Positions 46,704 to 56,038 of a DNA stretch of 64,000 nucleotides are shown in pieces. How positions within the stretch are numbered: position 1 is the first letter of the stretch; the number at the start of each line of letters is the position of its first letter. The stretch comes from Haematobia irritans. Taxonomy: Eukaryota > Arthropoda > Insecta > Diptera > Muscidae. The position numbers and the translations under genes are program-made. Location of the stretch: NCBI RefSeq assembly GCF_050003625.1, contig NC_134398.1, positions 113,746,145-113,810,144 on the forward strand, in the 5' to 3' direction. The notes beneath the pieces are model-generated. The model did not search any database. It was not told where the DNA came from and saw nothing but the letters and a program-made list of their open reading frames with translations.

Positions 46704-47634
46704 TACCAATATATCATAATAAAATAAAATTACAATAATTTCCTAAATAGTTTGTGTTTTATTCAAAATCAACATCGGCCCTTGAAATTTTAACCACCCT
46801 TTACATTTGCAGCACGCTGTCTTTTAAATAAAACTAAAAGCAATAAGATAGTTAAAATATATAATATACTTAGGAAAATCCTACCGCCCACAAAAAAGTC
46901 TATAACGCCCACTAGTGGGCGGTAGGGACCAGGTTGACTATCGCTGATATATTCTAACATATTAACATATGTGTCCCAAACATTTAGTGTTAGTGTAGGA
47001 ACATTACATGTTTGCAATTAAATATATTGTGTTTAAAAATTGTGTCCGAAACACATTTTGTTTACATCGGAACATATGAAAAACATATTTTTTAACAGTG
47101 TGTTAACATTAAAGGCTCATTTATGAGCCAATGAACCTTTTCTTCATTTTTAGTTAATTTTTTCCCAATTGCTCACTGAAAAAAAAAACATACCCGGGAT
47201 AAGGATACATTTAAGACACAATTCTCTTTTAGATTTGAGTTTTGCGTACTTGATTGTAAGCAACAATTTTTAATTTATTTGTTTTTGCACCTTTTTTTTT
47301 CTTTATGAGCTCTCAAAATCATTTATAAACGTTTTAGCGACAACTTAGATTTCCAAATACATGGCCGACTTCAAGTAGAAATTATGCCATTTCTCAAGAA
47401 CGCATTTTGGTTTGTAGTCAAGATCCCAGCAAAAAAATGGAAGTTCTTGTAAAGACAAAACTTTAAAGCACTTCCAAAAATATCCTCCCAAAGATGTTCT
47501 TTATTTTAACTACAGAGGAAATTCTTTTAATTCAATTTTTTTATAACTCGTTTTTTCATATTTTTAATATGTAATTTTTACTTTTTTTTTGTTTCAAATA
47601 AGTTAAAAACAGAGTAAGAAATAATAAAATGGAA

Positions 47635-48710
47635 AAAAATTTTTCCATTTTTCCCGGACTTTTTGCATTCCCGGGAATGCGGGAATTTATTTCGAATTTC
47701 CCGGGATCTCGGTCAAAGGGAAACCTGCTTTGATGTGGAATACATTTAGACATTTGAATAAATTAGAAATCGCCTAAAGCTACGGTTATAAGGCGCTCTC
47801 TGGACAACTAACAATATATATTATGTTGTTCTCTTACATCAGACATAAATCATACTAAAATACGAAATATTTTGTAATACAAAACATTTTGACAATGGTT
47901 AAGGCAGTCTCTTTCGGTATAGTTTTCGGAAGAACACTATTAATGTAGTGGGGTTTTTTCAAACACTAAAAACTGTTTGGAAATGAACGAAACTTATTTC
48001 GATTTCACCATCGTTAAACGGGGTCAATAAATGCACATGTTCAGTCAATATTCCCAAAAGGGAAACGCTACCATGTAATACGACATTCACATTACACTTC
48101 CAAAATCCACTTTAACTAGATTTCAGTTTGCCCTATAAATAAGCGCTTTCAACCCCAATTTCAATAGATGTCAAGCCTAATGTGCAGAAGGTATACATTT
48201 GAAATTAAAGTAACTATCTTAAAAAAGGTTGGAATATTCTTATTTCATAAAAAAAACATCCTTGCAATAATTATGAAATTTTGAAATTATGCAGTTGCCA
48301 AGGTGGGTTACATAAGGTAAAATGTCCCGTTGTTTTTAAAGGTTTACTCAGTCTACCAGTCTATCGGAATGTCGGATTACAGAAATATGACAAATATAAA
48401 TTAGGAAGTGCAAACTTCTTTTTAACAATTGGGAGCCCTTTGGATTTTGGACTAGAACCCACGACTATGTATGTTCCACAAGGCAACTACTACGACTTGT
48501 ACCATAGTTATTCACATTACACTTCCAAAATTCACGTTAGCTAGATTTCAACTTTCATTTGCCATATAAAACCCTCTATTATACATAAAATATTGTAAAG
48601 AAAATTTCCCGGGAATTCCCGCACTTCATTCCGGGGAAAGCGGGAGCGAAAAAATAGCAATTTCCCAGGAATTCTCGGGATCCCGTTCCCGGAGAAAAAA
48701 AACCCTAGTA
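47635..48710. mobile_element. Element with CCCGGGAA-rich ends
   Basis: Both ends are packed with CCCGGGAA, CCCGGACT, GGGAATTCCCG and similar words (47648-47710 and 48605-48700), in inverted arrangement. The middle has an 87-codon frame (48281-48544) without recognisable domains. Exact termini and TSD are not clear. It looks like a non-autonomous DNA element. Confidence 0.5.
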
Positions 48711-48809
48711 ATATCAAATCTAGAAAAATTTCAAAAAAGCATTACAATACATAAAAAATCATAAAACTTTTATAAATTACTTAGTTAGCATAATATTTAT
48801 CACAATTTT

Positions 48810-50843
48810 TATACCCTCCACCATAGGATGGGGGTATATTAACTTTGTCATTCCGTTTGTAACACATCGAAATATTGCTCTAAGACCCCATAAAGTATAT
48901 ATATTCTGGGTCGTGGTGAAATTCTGAGTCGATCTAAGCATGTCCGTCCGTCCGTCCGTCCGTCCGTCTGTCCGTCTGTCCGTCTGTCCGTCCGTCCGTC
49001 TGTCCGGCTGTCCGTCCGTCTGTGGAAATCACGCTAACTTCCGAACGAAACAAGCTATCGACTTGAAACTAGGCACAAGTAGTTGTTATTGATGTAGGTC
49101 GGATGGTATTGAAAATGGGCCATATCGGACCACGTTTACGTATAGCCCCCATATAAACCGATCCCCAAATTTGGCTTGGGGAGCCTCCCGGAGCAGCAAA
49201 ATTTATCCGATCCGGTTGAAATTTGGTACGTGGTCTTAGTATACGGTCTCTAACAACCATGCAAAAATTGGTCCATATCGGTCCATAATTATATATAGCC
49301 CCCATATAAACCGATCCCCAGATTTGACCTCCGGAGCCTCTTGGAGGGGCAAAATTCATCCGATCCGATTGAAATTTGGCACCTGATGTTAGTATACGGC
49401 CTCTAACAACCATGCAAAAATTGGTCCATATCGGTCCATAATTATATATAGCTCCCATATAAACCGATCCCCAGATTTGACCACCGGAGCGTCTTGGAGG
49501 AGCAAAATTCATCCGATCCGGTTGAAATTTAGTACGTGGTCTTAGTATACGGTTTTTAACAACCATGAAAAAATTGGTCCATATCGGTCCATAATTATAT
49601 ATAGCCCCCATATAAACCGATCCCCAGATTTGACCTCCGGAGCCTCTTGGAGGGGCAAAATTCATCCGATCCGGTTGAAATTTGGTACCTGATGTTAGTT
49701 TACGGCCTCTAATAATCATGCAAAAATTGGTCCATATCGGTCCATAATTATATATAGCCCCCATATAAACCGATCCCCAGATTTGACCTCCGGAGCCTCT
49801 TGGAAGAGCAAAATTCATCCGATCCAGTTGAAATTTGGTACATGGTGTTAGTATATGGTCTCTAACAACCATGCAAAAATTGGTCCATATCGGTCCATAA
49901 TTATATATAGTTCCCATATAAACCGTCCCCAGATTTGACGTCCGGAACCTCTTGGAGGAGCAAAAGTCATCCGATACGGTTGAAATTTGGTACATTTTGT
50001 CAATATATGGCCTCTAACAGCAATGTAAAAATTGGTCCATATCGGTCTTTAGTTATATATAGCCGATGACTTATTACACAAAAATTGGTCCATATCGCCA
50101 AAAATAATCTACCAAAACTTTATTTCCATAGAAAATTTTGTCAAATTTTATTACTATAGAAAGTTTTGTTAAAATTTCATTTCTATAGAAAGTTTTGTCT
50201 AAAGTTTATTTCTATAGAAATGTTTGTCAAAATTTTATTTCTATAGAAAATTTTGTAAAAAAATTATTTCTATAGAAAATTTTGTCAACATTTTATTTCT
50301 ATACAAAATTTTGTCAAAATTTTATTTCTATACAAAATTTTGTCAACATTTATTTCTATAGAAATTTTTGTCAAAATTGTATTGCTACAGAAAATTTTGT
50401 CAACATTTTACTTCCATAGAAAATTTTGTCAACATTTTATTTCTATAGAAAATTGTGTCAAGTTTTTATTTCTATAGAAAATTTTGTCAAATTTTTATTT
50501 CTATAGAAAATTTTGTCAAAATTTTATTTCTATAGAAAATTTTGTCAAGGTTTCATTTCTATAAAAAATTTTGTCAAAATTTTATTTCTATAGAAAATTT
50601 TGTCAAACTAGATTATGTACGTATTTAATCGGCCTTTTTTTGTTTAGTATATACCCCGTATGGGCTAACTTACAATTTAGAAGACAGTGTTAAAAAGTTT
50701 TACGATACCTTGCCATCGGCAAGTGTTATCGCAACCCAAGTAATTCGATTGTGGATGACAGCCTTTAGTAGAAGTTCCTACGCAATCCATGGTGGAGGGT
50801 ACATAAGATTCGGCCTGGCCGAACTTACGGCCGTATATACTTG
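48810..50843 (-). mobile_element. DINE-like element, family A (copy A8)
   Basis: Near-identical twin of A5. Differences that I see: extra CCGT units in the microsatellite, CTAGGCACAAG for CTTGGCACAAG, one base lost in a 29-bp unit near 50350 and TATGTACG for TATATACG near 50616. K2 has the equivalent T-tract without an insertion. Confidence 0.9.
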
Positions 50844-51555
50844 TTTTTAATTCACATCCAAAACACTGAATTCGGATCACACCTTAAGAAGTGATGCATA
50901 TTCAGTGCAACGGCTGTTGAAATGGTGGACATCCATCCTCTGACAAGCCCATGTTAAATTCATTGCTTCTGCTCCAATTTTGCACCACTTCCGGATTCAA
51001 AAAGATCATTGTCACTGCTCTTTGGCAACGCTTTTCGCTTTTTGCCGGGATACTAAAAGTCAACTGATTTAAATGCGTTTTCATTAATTATAACGATTTT
51101 TTTCAGAATTATTAATGCCAAGTTGACCTTAGGCAAACAATTTTTTTTTCGTGTTAAGAAACCCATTTTTAAGTCGCATCACTTAACTATAATAAATAAA
51201 TGGTATCTGGCATTTTCATTTTAGTAACTTAATAGTATCAATTCCCTTATTCTGTCCAATAAGTTCGAAACAGGCTAACATAAAAATAGTAAGCTACGAG
51301 AAACCCGTCGTAGATAAGGAAAAACACTACTAATATTGTCGTTAGAATTATTGTTTTGTCCTTAATACCAGTTTCATATAGTTATAAAAGTAGTTGTTGT
51401 TGACTTGAAACGAGGCATTGTGTGATCGTTCGCCAATCAAGTGAATTCAGTAATGTGTTAAAAACAATAGATTTCGATTTGTTATTGCATTAGTGTAGTA
51501 ACAAACCGAAATCAACCAAGTAAGTAAAGTAGAAATTCGGGCGGAGCCGATTATA

Positions 51556-52489
51556 AAGGGTGATTCTTTTGAGGTTAGGATTTTCATGCATTAGTATTTG
51601 ACAGATCACGTGGGATTTCAGACATGGTGTCAAAGAGAAAGATGCTCAGTATGCTTTGACATTTCATCATGAATAGACTTACTAACGAGCAACGCTTGCA
51701 AATCATTGAATTTTATTACCAAAATCAGTGGCAGAAAATCCGCTTTTTTATCGACAAATTTTGTTCAGCGATGAGGCTCATTTCTGGTTGAATGGCTACG
51801 TAAATAAGCAAAATTGCCGCATTTGGAGTGAAGAGCAACCAGAAGCCGTTCAAGAACTGCCCATGCATCCCGAAAAATGCACTGTTTGGTGTGGTTTGTA
51901 CGCTGGTGGAATCATTGGACCGTATTTTTTCAAAGATGCTGTTGGACGCAACGTTACGGAGAATGGCGATCGCTATCGTTCGATGCTAACAAACTTTTTG
52001 TTGCCAAAAATGGAAGAACTAAACTTGGTTGACATGGGGTTTCAACAAGATGGCGCTACATGCCACACAGCTCGCGATTCTATGGCCATTTTGAGGGAAA
52101 ACTTCGGAGAACAATTCATCTCAAGAAATGGACCGGTAAGTTGGCCACCAAGATCATGCGATTTGACGCCTTTAGACTATTTTTTGTGGGGCTACGTCAA
52201 GTCTAAAGTCTACAGAAATAAGCCAGCAACTATTCCAGCTTTGGAAGACAACATTTCCGAAGAAATTCGGGCTATTCCGGCCGAAATGCTCGAAAAAGTT
52301 GCCCAAAATTGGACTTTCCGAATGGACCACCTAAGACGCAGCCGCGGTCAACATTTAAATGAAATTATCTTCAAAAAGTAAATGTCATGGACCAATCTAA
52401 CGTTTCAAATAAAGAACCGATGAGATTTTGCAAATTTTATGCGTTTTTTTTTAAAAAAAAAGTTATCAAGCTCTTAACAAATCACCCTT
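51556..52489 (+). mobile_element. DD41D mariner element, deleted (copy 3)
   Basis: TA at 51554-51555 and 52490-52491. It has the same 373-bp internal deletion as copies 2 and 5 but keeps the six bases for GY. The core frame (51728-52381) opens at a GTG made by the deletion junction. It carries private changes VTENG for VTVNG and MGFQQ for MWFQQ. It cannot produce active transposase. Confidence 0.93.
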
Positions 52490-53477
52490 TATGACCCACA
52501 CTGAATTAGTAAACACCCATTTGTGGGGTATCAATGGTATAGGTTTGGGAAATAAACCGCATTTCCATATTTAAGAATATTGTGGGTCTCAGGTAAGCAA
52601 AGATCACGTGCATGAAGTTTTTTTAAAAATTTTTATTAAAAAAAAAATGATTGCTAACAAAATGGACAATTGAAGCTTTTTTTTAACAGAAGAAATCTTA
52701 GAGAAAGAATATTAATGAAAAAGCAAAGGTAAATTGATATTTTAAAAAACTTCTATATTTAAGAAGTGTGTAGCCAAGGTTGTCACCACAACATTAAGGG
52801 GTACAGTTTATGAGAGTTTTATGAAAATCTGAACAGAAATTTTTATATTAGGAGCTATAGTTGATTTTGCACCGTACAGTTAGTATGCCACTAATATTGA
52901 TTCCATTATTAAATGACCACTATGTGATTTTGCGATATAAAAAGAGGAAATCGCTCAATTAGTGCGGGTAACAAATATAAATTTGTAAAAATAAGTCAAT
53001 ATATTTATGTAAGAGCTACGTGTAAGTCCAAATACAATCGGCTAATACATCTAAATTTGAGCAACATTGGTTAATAAACAAGAGTATTATGGCCACATTT
53101 GAGATAATCGAGCGATGCATATATATGGGAGTGAACCACCGTGGTGCAATGGTTAGCATGCACAAGGTCGTGGGTTCGATTCCTGCTTCGACCGAACACC
53201 AAAAAGTTTTTCAGCGGTGGATTATCCCACCTCAGTAATGCTGGTGACATTTCTGAGGGTTTCAAAGCTTCTCTAAGTGGTTCCACTGCAATATGGAACG
53301 CCGTTCGGACTCGGCTATAAAAAGGAAAACGCGTGTAAATCGGTGAAATCGTTTATTTAAAAAATCAAATTAAATTTCTTTTTCAAGTTCAATTAGTATA
53401 AAATTCAGGAAAAATATTCAGTTAGTCTTTCGATTTTCCAAATCCGAATTGCCGGGCCTCACGCTTGACACCTGCCA

Positions 53478-54399
53478 TCAGATTTTGTACAGCCACCTTC
53501 TTCGCCGCAGAAAGCCAGTTTGCCTTGAACTGCTGCTCGTCCTTAGCAGTTTTTTGGTCTTCTTTAGGTTCCGCTTGACAATAGCCCAGTATTTCTCAAT
53601 TGGGCGGAGCTCTGGCGTGTTGGGAGGGTTCTTGTCCTTGGGAACCACCTGCACGTTGTTGGCGGCGTACCACTCCATGGCCTTTTTACCGTAATGGCAA
53701 GATGCCAAATCCGGCCAAAACAGTACGGAACAACCGTGTTTCTTCAGGAAAGGCAGCAGACGTTTATTCAAACACTCTTTCACGTAAATTTCTTGGTTGA
53801 CAGTCCCGGAAGCTATGAAAATGCTGCTTTTCAAGCCACAGGTACAGATGGCTTGCCAAACCAGATATTTCTTTGCGAACTTTGACAGTTTTATGTGCTT
53901 GAAAATATCTGCTACCTTTCCCCTTCCTTTTGCCGTATAAAACTCCTGTCCCGGAAGCTGCTTGTAGTCGGCTTTGACGTAAGTTTTGTCGTCCATTACC
54001 ACGCAGTGAAACTTCGTCAGCATCGTCGTGTACAGCCTCCGGGATCGCGCTTTGGCCGTCGTATTTTGTTTATCATCGCGATTTGAAGTCACTACCTTCT
54101 CGATGCACGGTTGTATACGATACACCCAGCTTATTTGCGGCATCTCGAAGAGAGAGGTTAGGGTTTCGCTTGAAACTACCGACAACTCTCTTTGTCGTCT
54201 CAGCGGCTTCCGGTTTTCGATTTCCCCCCGATCCAGACTTCCTGGCTGTCGACAAACGTTCCCCAAACACTTTAATTACATTTGTAACGGTTGATTTGGC
54301 AACTTTTAGCGATTTTGCCAGCTTTGCGTGCGAGTAGCTCGGATTTTCGCGATGCACGAGAAAAATTTTGATACGCTGCTCTTCTTGCTTGGACGGCAT
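53478..54399 (-). pseudogene. DD37E transposase with frameshift
   Basis: It begins MPSKQEEQRIKIFLVHRENP (54399) with a helix-turn-helix (KLAKSLKVAKSTVTN) and RNPNLSLRDAANKLGVSYTT. A 31-bp deletion near 54100, relative to the 13.9 kb copy, shifts the frame. The second frame carries VVMDDKTYVKADY (first Asp), VLFWPDLASCHYGKKAMEW (second Asp) and NTPELRPIEKYW (Glu). There are 37 residues between the second Asp and the Glu, the DD37E spacing first described in mosquitoes. The core triad is intact, only split in two frames. Confidence 0.88.
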
Positions 54400-54611
54400 T
54401 TTGACAACTGAAGAGTGAATTCAAAAATCAAAATAGGAGCAACATTCTACACACACACACCTTCAAAATGAGGGCTCGGATTTTCGCGATGCACGAGAAA
54501 AATTTTGATACGCTGCTCTTCTTGCTTGGACGGCATTTTGACAACTGAAGAGTGAATTCAAAAATCAAAATAGGAGCAACATTCTACACACACACACCTT
54601 CAAAATGAGGG
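54338..54611. repeat. 137-bp tandem duplication over the DD37E start codon
   Basis: Two near-identical copies (54338-54474 and 54475-54611) contain the ATG, the first ~20 codons and the leader. The upstream copy's frame runs into a stop soon after the junction. The 13-14 kb DD37E copy has only one. Confidence 0.9.
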
Positions 54612-55064
54612 GTGTTTTTTAAATGCAAAATTGAACGAAATACGTCAAGTTTATATTGACCAAATTTTGACCGTATCACCCTTTAAGAGAGAAGTTCACC
54701 AATGTAGTTTCACAATGGACTGAATAGTCTAAGTGAGCCTGATACATCGGGCTGCCACTTAACCTAACCTATATATGGGAACTATATCTAAATCTGAACC
54801 AACTTCGATAATATTTTGCAGGTTTGATCGATACCAGAAAAGGTTACCTTGTGCTAAATTTGAGTAAGATCGGGTAATAAATAAGGCTATTACACTAAAA
54901 AAAAGCATGCCTGGTTCCAAAGATTTTGTCTTTACTTTAACAATTTTGGTATTGATTCCGAGCCAAAGAGTTAACGACAACTTTATTTTCCAAATTCAGT
55001 AGTAATTATGCTATGTTTCAAGTAAAAAACGTCTTTAAAATAAAGTGTTGAAAAACATGTCCTA

Positions 55065-55884
55065 CACTGGTAGAAAAAAGGCGGTACGTGGCCATTACCG
55101 TTTAGTATTAATTGATTGGTTCACGTTACCTTCTAATTTTGATACCACTTTCTATCAAATCATTTACATCCGGTATTATTATGGTATCACATACCCCTAA
55201 CATATGATACGTCGCCGTTGCTAAAAACTAAGTGGTCGCCTTAGTAGCTTAGTTTGTTCACATAAAGTAAATAGACGCGTTAATTGCAATATTTCTTGGA
55301 AAACATGATGACTGAAAAAAAACTAAATTTGTGGATATAGTGAAGTATTCGTAAGTATAAAATGTTTTAGTATTATTAATGTTTACTAATTTGGAACCAT
55401 ACTCTCATTAGATACGTAAGAGACATACAAAAGCAAAAGTCTCACAACAGACAGCTTGAGGCATGCAGAGCCTGTGATGGGACATAAAATTCAAAGAATA
55501 ATTTTGAATGAAAAAAGTGGTGAAGTGCATGTACTATGTATTTTATAAATGTATTAAAGGAAATGTCATTGTTACGTGTGTTTTATTGAACTAATATGTA
55601 TAATAACAATAAATACCGGGTTTGTATTAAACCCAAAACGATTTGGTATTATTTGGTAATATCACACTGTTTATACATCAATAACTTAATGGTATAAATA
55701 TTAATACCGCATAGGTATTATTTTTAATACCATTTTGGTATTTTCATAATACCGTATGGTACTTTCATGCTTTGCCTACCGCCTGTACCGTTCGGTATTG
55801 ATATTGTACCATACGGGGTTGGCTAACTATCAATAACGTACGGTATCGATTTGAGCCCGTATGGTAATAATTTTTCTATGGGTG
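55065..55884. mobile_element. TA-flanked CAC-terminus element (F)
   Basis: TA at 55063-55064 and 55885-55886. Ends CACTGGTAGAAAAAAGGCGG and, inward from the right, CACCCATAGAAAAATTATTACC. The inside repeats words such as TACCGTATGGTA and GGTATTA in both orientations. No gene. Immediately after it, another CACCCAAAAAATTAATAG word begins at 55887, sharing the TA. Confidence 0.75.
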
Positions 55885-56038
55885 TACACCCAAAAAATTA
55901 ATAGAGAAAAATTTACTTGATTCAAGCCGTTGTGGTGTCAAAAGTACGGTAATAAAAAGTAATAAAAACAAATATATAACAAATAATAGAAATATAAAAA
56001 ATAATTAATAAAATGCAAAATATAAAGACATATATGTA

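Larger units (their letters stand above)
45386..46801 (+). mobile_element. DD41D-related mariner, degenerate
   Basis: TA at 45384-45385 and 46802-46803. Unlike the other mariners, its TIRs are long: AAGGGTGGTTAAATTGTAAG on the left and AAGGGTGGTTAAAATTTCAAG inward from the right, continuing to GGGCCGA. The 5' part of the gene is missing and a 517-bp MITE (45466-45982) is inserted upstream of the remaining coding region. Confidence 0.88.
42433..46946. mobile_element. hAT element with an 8-bp TSD, carrying nested insertions
   Basis: ATATATTC occurs on both sides (42425-42432 and 46947-46954). The ends read CAGGGGTAGTCAACC and, inward from the right, CAGCGATAGTCAACC. The right subterminal region repeats the word ACCGCCCAC in both orientations and holds a perfect 16-bp palindrome at 46906-46921. 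Only about 500 bp belongs to the hAT itself; the rest is K2 with A7, and a mariner with a MITE. No hAT transposase is present. Confidence 0.85.
36527..47100 (+). mobile_element. CAC-terminus element (copy C4), expanded by nested insertions
   Basis: It begins CACCCTAAAAAAATCAC at 36527 and ends ATTTTTTAACAGTG at 47100, with TG on both sides. Pieces of the C1/C2 body occur in order at 36527-36680, 37498-37875, 41970-42432 and 46947-47100. Between them lie R1, A5, A6 and the hAT element at 42433, and the segment 39897-40293. No coding sequence of its own was recognised. Confidence 0.65.
47425..51050. mobile_element. Family K element (K3), carrying two insertions
   Basis: The left end is CCCAGCAAAAAAATGGAAG at 47425; the right end is degenerate, ending GCTTTTTGCCGGGA. 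The left block matches 42617-42776, the right block matches 45015-45210. Inserted are the CCCGGGAA-rich element (about 47635-48710) and A8. Confidence 0.6.
53325..54683 (-). mobile_element. DD37E Tc1/mariner element
   Basis: The right end is GTATCACCCTT followed by TA, inside the SINE. The left end is not a matching TIR, so it is truncated or has lost its terminus together with some SINE sequence; the limit is approximate. It is the better preserved of the two DD37E copies here. Confidence 0.8.
53131..54769 (+). mobile_element. tRNA-derived SINE split by a DD37E element
   Basis: The 11-bp duplication TATATATGGGA lies at 53120-53130 and 54770-54780. The head has GTGGTGCAATGGTTAGC (A box) and GGTTCGATTCC (B box), followed by the SINE body CACCTCAGTAATGCTGG to CGGACTCGGCTATAAAAAGG near 53320. 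The SINE tail resumes at 54686 (AGAGAAGTTCACC) and ends CTTAACCTAACC. A few bases of the anticodon region are missing in the head. Confidence 0.88.
51519..54892 (+). mobile_element. DINE-like element, family B (copy B2), interrupted twice
   Basis: It starts GTAAGTAAAGTAGAAATTCG then GGCGGAGCCGATTATA, the known far end of family B. Mariner copy 3 sits in its TATA. Units with ATGGGAACTATATCTAAATC flank the SINE. The segment 52492-53119 is otherwise AT-rich without genes. It is cut at 54893 by element G. The right limit is uncertain. Confidence 0.55.

Noticed and set aside
48281..48544. 87-codon ORF in the CCCGGGAA-rich element
   Set aside because: No motif recognised and no second copy to compare; kept only as a note.
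51728..52381. 217-codon mariner ORF as a functional gene
   Set aside because: It opens at a GTG made by the deletion junction; the original ATG is out of frame. Same for 11939-12589 and 62481-63131.
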